DNA from: Agathobacter rectalis ATCC 33656
GTDB lineage: Bacteria; Bacillota; Clostridia; Lachnospirales; Lachnospiraceae
NCBI RefSeq assembly: GCF_000020605.1
Contig: NC_012781.1
Location: 2,047,501 to 2,111,500 of the forward strand
Direction of reading: 5' to 3'
Length of the DNA stretch: 64,000 nt
The notes under the pieces were generated by a model, which was not told the origin of the DNA, searched no databases, and was given only the letters and a program-made list of their open reading frames with translations. The position numbers and the translations under genes are program-made. Below, piece by piece: positions 52,957 to 62,419 of this stretch (position 1 is its first letter; each line of letters starts with the position of its first letter).

Positions 52957-54102
52957 CTACACATTTTCAAGCCTGATGCCTCTTGACACAGACAAAACAA
53001 GCCCTATTTCCGCCATCAGGAATATGATTGACGTACCTCCATAGCTGATAAACGGCAGAATAACACCGGTATTTGGAAGTGAATTGGTAACTACCGCAAT
53101 ATTCAGTATCACCTGGATTGCAATATGACTCATCACACCAATCACTAAAAGTGAGCCATACAAATCCCTTGCATTGTTTGCAATGACCATCATACGCCAT
53201 ATAAGCAGTATAAAAAGTAAAATAAGGCAGATAGCGCCAAACAGTCCAAGCTCTTCACAAATAATTGTAAATATCATATCATTTTGTGACTCCGGCACAT
53301 TGCCAAGCTTCTGTAAACTCTCTCCAAGTCCTTTTCCAAACAATCCGCCCGAGCCTATCGCATAAAGTCCCATCATAGTCTGGAATACTGCGTCTGTTCC
53401 CGCAGTCTCCGGATGCAGCCATGCCTCAATACGTGTACTTCTATAGCCTGCCAGCATGACAAACGCCACTGCAAACACAACTACCGCCACTGCCACAATA
53501 ATAAACTGCAGATACTTTGGGCTTGCGACAAACAACATACAGACCGAAATGCCTATGATGATAACTGCCGTACTCAGATTGCTGATTGCAACAACTATTA
53601 TGAGCGGAATAAGCATAGCAAGCACCTTTACCAGACTTAAAAATTTATCAAACTGCTTGGGTATCTTGTCTATAATCATAGCCATAAACAGTATGACCGC
53701 AATTTTAGCCACTTCTGAAGGCTGGAACTGTATTGGTCCTATGCCAATCCATCTCGATGAACCATGTGAGCTTGAGCCTATTTTCGGCACAAACACAAGC
53801 ACACACAGTATAAGCGATGCTATATACGCAAAAAAGCCAAGCTTTTTCCAATATCTGTAGTCGACCTTTGCCAGAAATACCATAGGTATAAGTCCCAGTA
53901 CAATATTTCGTATCTGAAGCTTAAGATAGTGCATGCTGTCATGATTTTTGATGGCCGATGTGTATGCACTCGAGCTATATAGCATAACAAGACCAAAGCA
54001 GAGCAGAAATATAACTATAAACAACAGGTTGTAGTCGAAATAAGGTATTCCTTTTTCTTTTTTTTCTTTATTCTTGCTACTTCTTCTACGCTTTCCTGCC
54101 AA
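52957..54102 (-). CDS. ftsW: FtsW/SpoVE-type SEDS peptidoglycan glycosyltransferase
   Basis: A 381-residue SEDS protein with ten membrane helices that polymerises lipid II. After a basic cytoplasmic tail the family blocks appear: MLYSSSAYTSA near 41, RWIGIGPIQFQPSEVAKIAVI near 116-136, GLYAIGSGGLFGKGLGES near 249-266 and PNTGVILPFISYGGTSI near 338-354. The start is TTG with AAGGAG upstream. In spore formers the division (FtsW) and cortex (SpoVE) paralogues are hard to tell apart; the dcw position fits either. Confidence 0.92.
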   Translation of the reverse strand: MAGKRRRSSKNKEKKEKGIPYFDYNLLFIVIFLLCFGLVMLYSSSAYTSAIKNHDSMHYLKLQIRNIVLGLIPMVFLAKVDYRYWKKLGFFAYIASLILCVLVFVPKIGSSSHGSSRWIGIGPIQFQPSEVAKIAVILFMAMIIDKIPKQFDKFLSLVKVLAMLIPLIIVVAISNLSTAVIIIGISVCMLFVASPKYLQFIIVAVAVVVFAVAFVMLAGYRSTRIEAWLHPETAGTDAVFQTMMGLYAIGSGGLFGKGLGESLQKLGNVPESQNDMIFTIICEELGLFGAICLILLFILLIWRMMVIANNARDLYGSLLVIGVMSHIAIQVILNIAVVTNSLPNTGVILPFISYGGTSIIFLMAEIGLVLSVSRGIRLENV

Positions 54103-54107
54103 AATAT

Positions 54108-55469
54108 TTACTCCTTAAATCCTTTTACTATTTCCTTAAAGATACGTCCGCGCTCCTCATAGTTAGGAAACATGCCCCAGCTTGCACATGCAGGTGATAA
54201 GAGCACTGCATCACCTGAAACAGCATGCTCATAGCAATAATTTACTGCATCCTCAAACGTATCCTTCTTTACAGTATTCATGAATCCGTGTCTGTGTGCA
54301 CACTCTTCGATTTTATCTGCAGTCTGACCGATAAGCACAAGCTCCTTTACTTTGCCGTCAAAGGCCTCTATCCACTCATCATACTCCGACTGCTTATCAT
54401 ATCCACCGCCAATGAGAAGTGTCGGTCTGTTCATGGCACGTATACCCTGAATGGCTGCATCAGGATTGGTGCCCTTTGAATCGTTGTAGAATCTGACTCC
54501 ACGCTTTTCTGTCACGTACTCTATCCTGTGCTCAACTGCCTTAAATACCTTAAGCACCTCGACAATCTTATCCATCGGTACCCCAAAGCTTATAGACATG
54601 GCACACGCTGCCATTACATTCTCAAAATTATGCTTTCCAAGGAGATTCAGCTCGTTTACATCAATTACCTCATCGCGTACACCGTCGTGTGCGTATATGA
54701 TGATATCTCCGTCCAGATAAAAGCCCTCTGAAAGCTCAGACTTACTGCTGAAAAATATAACCTTAGCAGGGCACTTTGCTGCAAAATCTCTAAGCACCTC
54801 GTCCTCGTAATTTAACACGCAGTAATCATCTGCTGTCTGATTTTTTGTGATATCCTCCTTTGCCCTGATGTAATTTTCCATAGTATGGTGTCGATTCAGG
54901 TGATCGGGTGTGATATTTAAAATTGCGCTTACATGTGGCTTAAAGGTATCTATTGTCTCGAGCTGGAAGCTTGATATCTCTGCAACCGTTACTGTCTCAC
55001 CTGTGCTTCCTGTGACCATTGATGTATAAGGGATTCCGATATTTCCTACCACTCTCACATCCTTAAAGTAATTCTTCATTATCTCACCTGTCAGGGCTGT
55101 AGTGGTCGTCTTTCCGTTGGTTCCTGTGATAGCGATGATCTCACCTGCCCCAAATGTGTATGCAAGCTCTATCTCACCCCATATTTTAACGCCCCTGTCA
55201 CGTAAGGAATTGACCATAGGAATGTCTGTTGGTACTCCCGGACTTAGCACAGCCACATCAAACTCATCAATCTGTTCATCTGTCAGGTCGCCTAAAATAA
55301 GCGGCACCTCCTTAAGCTTTGGTGCTTTCTCATAAAGTGTTTTTGAATCCAGTTCTTTATTTCCATCAAACAATACTGTATCGATGCCATTTGCGCACAA
55401 AAGCTCTGTCGCTGCAATGCCACTCTTTCCTGTTCCGACAACAAGTACCTTTTTTCCTTGTAAGCTCAT
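54108..55469 (-). CDS. murD: UDP-N-acetylmuramoyl-L-alanine--D-glutamate ligase
   Basis: A 453-residue Mur ligase adding D-Glu to the peptidoglycan precursor. The N-terminal domain has VLVVGTGKSGIAATELL, the ATP loop is AITGTNGKTTTTAL near 116-129, NITPDHLNRHHTMENY near 190, and the C-terminal domain has FYNDSKGTNPDAAIQGI near 320. An upstream in-frame ATG (55520) is rejected; the ATG at 55469 has GGAGG 7 nt away and gives MSLQGKKV. It follows the second PBP directly; mraY, usually just before murD, is absent. Confidence 0.95.
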   Translation of the reverse strand: MSLQGKKVLVVGTGKSGIAATELLCANGIDTVLFDGNKELDSKTLYEKAPKLKEVPLILGDLTDEQIDEFDVAVLSPGVPTDIPMVNSLRDRGVKIWGEIELAYTFGAGEIIAITGTNGKTTTTALTGEIMKNYFKDVRVVGNIGIPYTSMVTGSTGETVTVAEISSFQLETIDTFKPHVSAILNITPDHLNRHHTMENYIRAKEDITKNQTADDYCVLNYEDEVLRDFAAKCPAKVIFFSSKSELSEGFYLDGDIIIYAHDGVRDEVIDVNELNLLGKHNFENVMAACAMSISFGVPMDKIVEVLKVFKAVEHRIEYVTEKRGVRFYNDSKGTNPDAAIQGIRAMNRPTLLIGGGYDKQSEYDEWIEAFDGKVKELVLIGQTADKIEECAHRHGFMNTVKKDTFEDAVNYCYEHAVSGDAVLLSPACASWGMFPNYEERGRIFKEIVKGFKE

Positions 55470-55599
55470 TTTTATTCCTCCATCTTTTATTGCAGCCATC
55501 CGTATGGATATGTTTAACAAATCAAATTCTCTAAACGACTGCCTTAATCATTAAATTATAGTATACGTTATTTAGTTCTATTTCGCAAGAGCCCGTAAA

Positions 55600-57297
55600 T
55601 CAGTTACACACTCCTATCTCCTGTGCATACGGTATGATTTCCCTAAATATTTCAGCTGCAACCGGTGCAGCGATTGTTCCGCCATAGTATGCACCGCCCT
55701 TTGGATTATTTATTTTCACAAGCACCATAAGTGCCGGATCATCCACCGGATAAAACCCAAGGAACGAGGCTATATATACATTGTCACTTCTCGGAAGTGT
55801 CTGCGATGTAGCAGTCTTTCCTCCTATCGCATAACCCTCAACCTTTGCATTTTTTCCTGAGCCCTCTGCTACCACGCCCTCCAAAAGCTTTCGCAGTGTA
55901 TCAGAGGTCTCTTCACTGCATATACCTGACGTCTGTTCAAAGGACAGCACCTCTTTTACCGTGCCTTCGGTGCCATGAATCTCCTTACCTATATGAGGAG
56001 TAATTCTGTTACCACCATTTATAAGCGATGATACTGTTGTCATAAGCTCGATGGGTGTGAGCTGGAATGACTGTCCAAATGAAATTGTTGCAAGCTCCAC
56101 CTGGCCTATCTTATCCGGCTGATGCATTATGGTGGCGGCCTCTCCCGGCAAATCAATACCTGTCTTATCAAGCAGACCAAACCTCATGAAATCAGCATAA
56201 TACCTCTCACTGCCTATTCTAAGGCCTAAATCAATAAAGACCGGATTGCATGAATTCTGTATTCCCTGCACAAAGGTCTCACTTCCATGTCCTGTTCTCT
56301 TATGGCAGTGTATGCGTCTGTCCTCCACAGTAATATATCCCGGGCAGTAAAAGCGGTCATCAAGGCTCACCACATCCTCCTCCAGTGCGATTCCTGCCGT
56401 AATTATCTTGAATACTGAACCGGGCTCATATGTATCACTTACACATCCGTTTCTCCAGGCTTCATCATGGTTTTCACATGAAAAAGGATCATTCAAATTA
56501 TATTCCGGGTAGTCGGTCATGGCATATATTTCTCCATTTTTAGGGTTTAAGGCAATTATACTCACACTGTCTGCCAGATTTTGTGCATATGCCATCATTG
56601 CATTTTTCTCACATACTCTTTGTATATTTATGTCGAGTGTAGTGACAAGTGTGTCTCCTTTTTGTGGAGCTTCTCTTCTCTCCTTGTAGCCCTTCACCTC
56701 CACACCTCTGCCATCACATACAGTGTATATCCGCCCGGGTGTGCCACGCAGAATTTCATCATATGTGGTCTCAAGCCCAACAACACCCTGACCATCTGCT
56801 CCTGCAAAGCCTATAACCTTTGAAAACAACTCATTAAGCGGATAGTACCTGACACTTGACTCGTCAACCTTTATCCCTGCCAAGCCATATGATAGTATTT
56901 TATCGCCTGTTTTTTTAGAGACATTATTCTTTATTTTTTCAATGGATGTAACCTTATCCACCTTACTGCGAATAGTCTTTTCGTCAATCGAAAGCTCACT
57001 GCTTAAAACAGAGATGACTGCTTCCTTGTCGGTTATCTGATTGTGTATAACGCTTATGTTATATGCAGTTTCATTTGTCGCTATTATCCTTTCATTTCTA
57101 TCCACTATATCTCCGCGTATTCCTGCAATATCACGCTCTCTTTCCTGAAGCGCACTTGCCTTTTTACTGTAATAATCGCCTTTTACTATCATGAGATAAA
57201 ACAGTCTGAAACACAAGGCGATAAGAACAGCTGTCAGTATACTGCAAAATACACATATTTTTCTTCTGTAGCGCGTATTGTTAAGTATCATAAACAA
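55600..57297 (-). CDS. Class B penicillin-binding protein, SpoVD-like
   Basis: A 565-residue bitopic transpeptidase. A short cytoplasmic tail and one helix (about 10-33) precede a dimerisation domain (RGDIVDRNERIIATN near 60). The transpeptidase domain has SxxK as EPGSVFKI near 295 and SxN as NSCNPVF near 350. The third motif is KTA (GGKTATSQ) rather than KTG. No PASTA domain is present. The apparent start is TTG at 57297 (an ATG follows two codons in), and its GAGG RBS lies inside the 3' arm of the hairpin at 57302-57344. Being second after the ftsI-like PBP, it may be the sporulation (SpoVD) paralogue. Confidence 0.87.
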   Translation of the reverse strand: MFMILNNTRYRRKICVFCSILTAVLIALCFRLFYLMIVKGDYYSKKASALQERERDIAGIRGDIVDRNERIIATNETAYNISVIHNQITDKEAVISVLSSELSIDEKTIRSKVDKVTSIEKIKNNVSKKTGDKILSYGLAGIKVDESSVRYYPLNELFSKVIGFAGADGQGVVGLETTYDEILRGTPGRIYTVCDGRGVEVKGYKERREAPQKGDTLVTTLDINIQRVCEKNAMMAYAQNLADSVSIIALNPKNGEIYAMTDYPEYNLNDPFSCENHDEAWRNGCVSDTYEPGSVFKIITAGIALEEDVVSLDDRFYCPGYITVEDRRIHCHKRTGHGSETFVQGIQNSCNPVFIDLGLRIGSERYYADFMRFGLLDKTGIDLPGEAATIMHQPDKIGQVELATISFGQSFQLTPIELMTTVSSLINGGNRITPHIGKEIHGTEGTVKEVLSFEQTSGICSEETSDTLRKLLEGVVAEGSGKNAKVEGYAIGGKTATSQTLPRSDNVYIASFLGFYPVDDPALMVLVKINNPKGGAYYGGTIAAPVAAEIFREIIPYAQEIGVCN

Positions 57298-57301
57298 AAA
57301 T

Positions 57302-57344
57302 GCCTCAATATTTTTACACTAATATATGCAAAAAATATTGAGGC
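57302..57344 (-). terminator. Hairpin between the two PBP genes (terminator or attenuator)
   Basis: GCCTCAATATTTTT pairs with AAAAATATTGAGGC (14 bp) followed on the minus strand by ATTTTTGTTT. It begins 7 nt after the first PBP stop. The 3' arm includes the GAGG that would be the RBS of the second PBP, so it could both end transcription and mask translation. Confidence 0.75.
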
Positions 57345-57350
57345 TATTCT

Positions 57351-59312
57351 CTATTCGCCCTGCTCACCCTCCTGTGTGACCTTTTCTCCTGTCGGAGGAT
57401 TTGCGCCTGTTATCGTAAGGTCAGCATTTACACCGGTCTGTTCCTCATCAGGGTATATATTCATATACGGAAGTACTTCCTTTAATATCTCTCTGGTCAG
57501 GTTCTGTGCATAATTACTGTGAGGCTGATCCTGTACATTCGGCTGGTCGATTACAGTGTAAATAACAAGCTGCGGATCCTGCGCAGGCACACAGCCTATA
57601 AATGATACAAGATAGCAGCCCCTCTTTCTAAGGTGCGTTGTCTCATCATACATCTGCGCTGTTCCTGTCTTGCCTCCCATCGAGTATCCGTCAACCTTTG
57701 CCACCTTACCGGTTCCGTTTGCAACTACGTTCTGCAGGTAGTTTTTAAGTGTCGCACTTGTATTCTCTGACACTGTCTTTTTTAGCAGTGTAGGCTCAAT
57801 TGTCTTTACTGTATTGCCGTTGTCATCTGCGATTTTCTTTACTACGTGCGGCTGATAATAATTGCCGCCATTCACCAGTGAAGAAAATGCACTGACCATC
57901 TCTATCATGGTACAGTTATAGTTCTGTCCGAATACGTTTGTCGCTAAATCGACAGGCTTTATATTGTCGAGTGTATACATGAGCGTTGATGTATTTGCCT
58001 CACCCGGCAGATCAACACCTGTCTTTTGACCAAAGCCAAATACACTCTGATAATACAGAAAATTTTCTGCACCAATCTTATATGACATCTGCATGAGTGC
58101 ATCATTACATGAATCCATGAGTGCCTTTTCAAGTGTCTCTATGCCATGTCCGCTACGGTTGACGCATGATACCTTTTCACCGCCAAACATCTCGTATCCA
58201 TCACATAAAAATGTCATATCAGTAGTGAGCGTGCCTGTATCCAATCCACATGCCACAGTAAAAGGCTTCTGTACAGACCCCGGCTCATATGTATGTGTAA
58301 CACAGAAGTTCTGCCACAGCTTATTTAGTGCATCCATCTCCTGAGTACTGTCCTTTTTAAATGCCGCAAGCTGTTCCTCGCTGTAATATGCACTCATATC
58401 CCTTGGATTGTTCAAATCAAAATTCGGATAATTCGCCATGGCCAGTATCTCACCATTTTTAGGATTTTCTATAACGACTGCAATATTTTCTGCGCCAAGT
58501 CCTTCTCTTGCATTATTTGCATAAGTATCGGAGAACAGCTTTATCTTGTTCTCAACAATCGACTGGATATTTGCGTCTATAGTTGTGTACAGTGTATTTC
58601 CGTTTTGTGCAGCAATTACTGTCTTCTGGAAATCATTGTCTGCATTCAGATAGCCGTACTCCCTGCCATTTACACCATTTAAAGTGTCATTGTAATAGTT
58701 TTCGAGCCCGGTTGTACCTACATTTCCGGCGGAGGTAAAACCGATAACTGAGCTTGCCAGTGTTTTAAACGGATAATTTCTCTGATACTCTGTCTCAAAC
58801 CACACACCCTTGATGTTTGGGTTCTTCAGATTGCCCTTTTCGTCAGTTGCATCCTGCAGCTGTACAAATGGCTGAATTGCATCATATGACAGCTTTTTTA
58901 ACAGTACAATATATTTGTTATCCTTGCTGTTATTTGCATAATCCTCAAGTGTTGCCCTGTCTAAATCCGGAAAGCACTGTGTCAGTGCATCTATCGTCGG
59001 AGTTATATACTCTTTCTTACTGGTCATAACCGAGCAATCAAGTACAACATTATAAACAGCCACACTCGTAGCAAGCACTGTGCCGTTTGAATCTACAATA
59101 TTTCCTCTCTGAAACGGTATTGTTTTGCTGTCATATGACTGTAATGATAGTACCTTTTTAGTATATGCGTCTCCGCTTGTATATTCAATAAACATCAGCC
59201 TGCCAATGAGTCCAAGCATGGCTACAACTATTAACATAAACAACGCAAACAGCTTTGTTTTCATTTTGCGTCCGATTTTTCTTACCGGTCTTTTTCTTGT
59301 CCTGGCTGCCAA
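57351..59312 (-). CDS. Class B penicillin-binding protein (FtsI/PBP2-type)
   Basis: A 653-residue bitopic transpeptidase for septal wall. After a basic tail and one helix (about 17-38) comes the N-terminal domain (RGNIVDSNGTVLATS near 54). The transpeptidase domain has SxxK EPGSVQKPF near 343, SxN DSCNDAL near 398 and KTG in GGKTGTAQM near 556. The C terminus is a short Gly/Glu-rich tail with no PASTA domains. Start TTG at 59312 with GGAGG upstream. It is 15 nt after the ftsL gene. Confidence 0.92.
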   Translation of the reverse strand: MAARTRKRPVRKIGRKMKTKLFALFMLIVVAMLGLIGRLMFIEYTSGDAYTKKVLSLQSYDSKTIPFQRGNIVDSNGTVLATSVAVYNVVLDCSVMTSKKEYITPTIDALTQCFPDLDRATLEDYANNSKDNKYIVLLKKLSYDAIQPFVQLQDATDEKGNLKNPNIKGVWFETEYQRNYPFKTLASSVIGFTSAGNVGTTGLENYYNDTLNGVNGREYGYLNADNDFQKTVIAAQNGNTLYTTIDANIQSIVENKIKLFSDTYANNAREGLGAENIAVVIENPKNGEILAMANYPNFDLNNPRDMSAYYSEEQLAAFKKDSTQEMDALNKLWQNFCVTHTYEPGSVQKPFTVACGLDTGTLTTDMTFLCDGYEMFGGEKVSCVNRSGHGIETLEKALMDSCNDALMQMSYKIGAENFLYYQSVFGFGQKTGVDLPGEANTSTLMYTLDNIKPVDLATNVFGQNYNCTMIEMVSAFSSLVNGGNYYQPHVVKKIADDNGNTVKTIEPTLLKKTVSENTSATLKNYLQNVVANGTGKVAKVDGYSMGGKTGTAQMYDETTHLRKRGCYLVSFIGCVPAQDPQLVIYTVIDQPNVQDQPHSNYAQNLTREILKEVLPYMNIYPDEEQTGVNADLTITGANPPTGEKVTQEGEQGE

Positions 59313-59327
59313 TATGATTCCTCCAAT

Positions 59328-59804
59328 TTATTCAGGGATATCACTGTACTGATCCATATAGTTGTTCTTATCAACTGAGTAATAAACTATCTGATCCTGT
59401 GAAGCATATTTCATACCAAGTCTGTTGATAGCTGCATCCTTGATTGCATTTAAATCGACAGATGTAGTAATCTGCTTGTATCTGGCATCATTATCAGCCT
59501 TCATATCATTTATTTGGCTCTCAAGTGCTGCAACCTCCTTCATCTGCTGTGTCACATTTGACCTTATCTGAATAAGTGAAACAGATACAAAGGCTGAAGC
59601 TGCCACACACGCTGTGAGAAAGGCTACAAATGCCCTGTTCATTGAGAGTGCTCTCTCCTGATTTCTTCTTGCAGATGTTCTTCTGTTTTTCTTTCTTCTT
59701 ATTTCCTCAAGCTCTCTTGTCGATTTCTGTGGTCTTCTGACCGGTGCTGCCTCGTCAAGCTCTCTTACGGCATTCCCATTTATATAATAAGTAGTTTTAT
59801 TCAT
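59328..59804 (-). CDS. ftsL: FtsL-like septum formation protein
   Basis: A 158-residue bitopic protein. A basic cytoplasmic region of about 60 residues (RRPQKSTRELEEIRRKKNRRTSARRNQERAL, described) precedes one helix (about 54-75) and an extracellular coiled coil (QMKEVAALESQINDMKADNDARYKQI, about 88-113). It ends with a short DAAINRLGMKYAS block like that of FtsL/DivIC. Identified by topology and position between rsmH and pbp; primary sequence is weakly conserved in this family. Confidence 0.85.
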   Translation of the reverse strand: MNKTTYYINGNAVRELDEAAPVRRPQKSTRELEEIRRKKNRRTSARRNQERALSMNRAFVAFLTACVAASAFVSVSLIQIRSNVTQQMKEVAALESQINDMKADNDARYKQITTSVDLNAIKDAAINRLGMKYASQDQIVYYSVDKNNYMDQYSDIPE

Positions 59805-59828
59805 TTAGCTGCTCCTTTTGCTGTCATT

Positions 59829-60773
59829 CTACAAATCATTCTTTTCAAACACACGAAGCTTTGCACTCTTCGAGCGTGAATTCTCTTCAAGTTCCTTTTC
59901 TGACGGAAGGATAGGTTTTCTTGTGATAACCGTTCCCTTCGATTTATTACCGCATACACATACCGGAAAACTCGGTGGACATGTACATGGATTTTCGTTT
60001 TTTTTGAAATTGGATTTTACTATTCTGTCCTCAAGCGAGTGGAATGTGATTATACATATCCTGCCGCCCGGATTAAGTAAATCTATCATGTCATCCAGGT
60101 TGTCCCTTAGCACATCAAGCTCATGATTCAGTTCAATTCTTATAGCCTGATATGTTCTCTTTGACGGGTGCCCACCGGTAGCTCTGACCTTTTGGGGTAT
60201 CGCTGCCTTTATTATCTCGTTGAGCTCTCCTGTTGTCGTTATCTCTTGCTTTTGTCTTGCTGCTACAATGTGCTTTGCAATATTCTTTGCAAACTTGTCC
60301 TCACCGTAATCCCTGATGATACGGTACAGATCATTTTCGCTGTAGGTATTTACTATATCCCTTGCAGTAAGGGCATTCCTGTCATCCATACGCATATCAA
60401 GCGGTGCATCCTCACTCCTGTAGGTAAAGCCCCTCTTTGGTGTATCAAGCTGGAAGGATGACACTCCCAGATCCAGCATAATACCATCCACCTTTTCAAT
60501 TCCGAGTGAATGAAGCACATTCTTCATATCAGAATAATTGCTTCTGACTATCGTTACCCTGTCTCCAAACTCCGCAAGTCTCTCTCCTGCCGCCTTTATG
60601 GCATCTGCATCCTGATCTATGCCTATCAGCCTGCCCTTGTCCGAAAGTCTCTTTGCTATCTCATATGAGTGCCCGGCTCCTCCGAGAGTACCATCCACAT
60701 ATATCCCGTCAGGACGGATGTTTAAATTTTCAATTGTCTCGTCCCTTAAGACTGAATAATGCTTAAATTCCAT
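59829..60773 (-). CDS. rsmH: 16S rRNA (cytosine-1402-N4)-methyltransferase RsmH (MraW)
   Basis: A 314-residue SAM-dependent methyltransferase acting on C1402 of 16S rRNA in the decoding centre. It begins [32 protein letters not shown] near 28-44 is the SAM loop, [20 protein letters not shown] near 100-119 and [14 protein letters not shown] near 246. Follows mraZ by 19 nt, as in most bacteria. Confidence 0.96.
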   Translation of the reverse strand: MEFKHYSVLRDETIENLNIRPDGIYVDGTLGGAGHSYEIAKRLSDKGRLIGIDQDADAIKAAGERLAEFGDRVTIVRSNYSDMKNVLHSLGIEKVDGIMLDLGVSSFQLDTPKRGFTYRSEDAPLDMRMDDRNALTARDIVNTYSENDLYRIIRDYGEDKFAKNIAKHIVAARQKQEITTTGELNEIIKAAIPQKVRATGGHPSKRTYQAIRIELNHELDVLRDNLDDMIDLLNPGGRICIITFHSLEDRIVKSNFKKNENPCTCPPSFPVCVCGNKSKGTVITRKPILPSEKELEENSRSKSAKLRVFEKNDL

Positions 60774-60792
60774 GTAATCTCTCCATTTAAAA

Positions 60793-61224
60793 TCAAATTC
60801 CTATGCCAAGCTCTGCCATATGATCTGCTATCTCATCCATATCGTCAAAATCAGAGTTTTCAAGGTATCTGTCCTTGCTCCAGATTTCTACTCTGCTGTA
60901 TACTCCGACAGATACAACTTCCTTATCTATACCTGCGTATTCTCTTAAGTTCGCCGGTAAGAGGATTCTGCCCTGCTTGTCCACCTCACAGGTGGCTGCT
61001 CCTGCAAAAAAGAATCTCATAAATTTTCTTGCTTCTCTTGATGTGAGTGGTTTGTCGCGAAGATTTTCCTCAATGCGATGCCATTCATCGTTGGAATAGA
61101 CGAACAGACAGCCATCTAAGCCCTTGGTAACTACGAACTCATTACCAAGCTGTTCACGGAACTTCGCCGGGACAATCATACGGCCCTTGGCGTCTATTGA
61201 ATGATTATATTCGCCCATGAACAT
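60793..61224 (-). CDS. mraZ: Transcriptional regulator MraZ
   Basis: A 143-residue AbrB-like DNA-binding protein with two MraZ/SpoVT folds: [24 protein letters not shown] near the start and [22 protein letters not shown] near 78-99. It represses the dcw cluster by binding direct repeats upstream of its own gene; such repeats are present at 61257-61311. Longer in-frame starts are rejected because AGGAGG lies 9 nt before the ATG at 61224 and the family starts MFMGEY. First gene of the cluster. Confidence 0.95.
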   Translation of the reverse strand: MFMGEYNHSIDAKGRMIVPAKFREQLGNEFVVTKGLDGCLFVYSNDEWHRIEENLRDKPLTSREARKFMRFFFAGAATCEVDKQGRILLPANLREYAGIDKEVVSVGVYSRVEIWSKDRYLENSDFDDMDEIADHMAELGIGI

Positions 61225-61256
61225 GGCATCCATCCTCCTTTTCCTCATTTTGAAGC

Positions 61257-61311
61257 TTTCCACCACTTCACTCCACTTATATGGTATTTCGCTCCACTTT
61301 CCACCACTTGA
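61257..61311 (-). promoter_or_regulatory. Putative MraZ operator (two pairs of GTGG(A/T)G repeats)
   Basis: On the minus strand the order is AAGTGGTGG, AAAGTGGAG, a 15-bp gap, AAGTGGAG, GAAGTGGTGG. Within each pair the AGTGG units are spaced by 10 bp, one helical turn, as in known MraZ boxes. It lies 33-87 bp before the mraZ start. Confidence 0.75.
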
Positions 61312-61378
61312 TTACAATATTACACCTAACAGCCCACAAAATCAAGGCTTTAAGCTAAATTCCCATAAAAAAGCAACA

Positions 61379-61421
61379 AAAAAGACGCTCAGTCTTTTCG
61401 TGGACTTTGCGTCTTTTTTAT
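61379..61421. terminator. Bidirectional-looking terminator between lgt and mraZ
   Basis: AAAAAAGACGC pairs with GCGTCTTTTTT around a loop of about 20 nt; it ends the lgt transcript before the mraZ promoter. Confidence 0.8.
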
Positions 61422-61437
61422 AAAATACATATGAAAT

Positions 61438-62337
61438 TTACTCTTTAGTGGAGGATTGTGGTGGAGTGTCCACCATTTTACCCATTTTCATCTGCTTATA
61501 TCTGACAATACCTATCCATATGGCTGATACTGCCACCAAAGTGGCGGCAAGTGCCATAGACACCGGATAATTGATATGCGGGATGAGAAGCTGGTCTGTA
61601 CGCAGGCTTTCTATCCAGAATCTTCCTATACCATAGCCTAGTAAATATAGAAGAAACACCTCTCCGTCAAACTTTCTGTGCTTAAAATAAAGCATCAACA
61701 AAATAAATAAGCACAGGTTCCAAAAGGATTCATACAAAAATGTAGGATGCACCGAGATATACTCCACTCCGTCTATCACAGTTGTATGTGACATAAGCTT
61801 TTCAGTCAAATCCGATGTCCTGACAGCTGATACCGGAAGCTGCATGGCAAAAAGTCCGTCATAATAATCGCCAAATGCCTCCCTGTTGCAAAAGTTTCCC
61901 CATCGGCCAATCGCCTGTCCCAGTATCAGTCCAAGCCCCGCCGTATCACACAACAGTGGAAACGACAGCTTTCTGACCTTTGCAAAAACGAATGTGGTGA
62001 TAATTGCTGCTATCACTCCTCCGTAAATTGCCAGTCCTCCCTGCCTGATATTGAATATGCTAAGCAGGTCATCCTTGTACAAATCCCACCTGAATACCAC
62101 ATAGTATATTCTTGCGCCTATCACCGAGCATATGATTGCCACAAGTGCCAGATCAAAGTATGTATCAGGATTTTGTCCTGATTTTTTAGCCACATAGCAG
62201 GCCACGCCCAGCCCCGCAAGCATACCACATGCTATTATTATGCCATACATCGCAATACCAAAGCTTCCTATTGATATGCTCTTTATCACATGCTGCAGAT
62301 ATATATGAAGATGTGGGAAATTTATATTATAATCCAT
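61438..62337 (-). CDS. lgt: Prolipoprotein diacylglyceryl transferase
   Basis: A 299-residue polytopic enzyme that adds diacylglyceryl to the lipobox Cys of prolipoproteins. The hallmark GQAIGRWGNFCNREAFG lies near residues 130-146, with HPTFLYESFWNL near 193-204 and GRFWIESLRTDQL near 237-249; seven membrane helices are visible. An ATG 36 nt upstream is in frame but the start at 62337 has AAAGGA at good spacing. Downstream of the DUF1540 gene, possibly after a weak hairpin. Confidence 0.94.
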   Translation of the reverse strand: MDYNINFPHLHIYLQHVIKSISIGSFGIAMYGIIIACGMLAGLGVACYVAKKSGQNPDTYFDLALVAIICSVIGARIYYVVFRWDLYKDDLLSIFNIRQGGLAIYGGVIAAIITTFVFAKVRKLSFPLLCDTAGLGLILGQAIGRWGNFCNREAFGDYYDGLFAMQLPVSAVRTSDLTEKLMSHTTVIDGVEYISVHPTFLYESFWNLCLFILLMLYFKHRKFDGEVFLLYLLGYGIGRFWIESLRTDQLLIPHINYPVSMALAATLVAVSAIWIGIVRYKQMKMGKMVDTPPQSSTKE

Positions 62338-62419
62338 ATTTTTCCTTTCCTGACTGTAATTGCTGTCTGTCACACCATAATATATACAGCAGCAATCACA
62401 AATTACGAAAATATATGTA

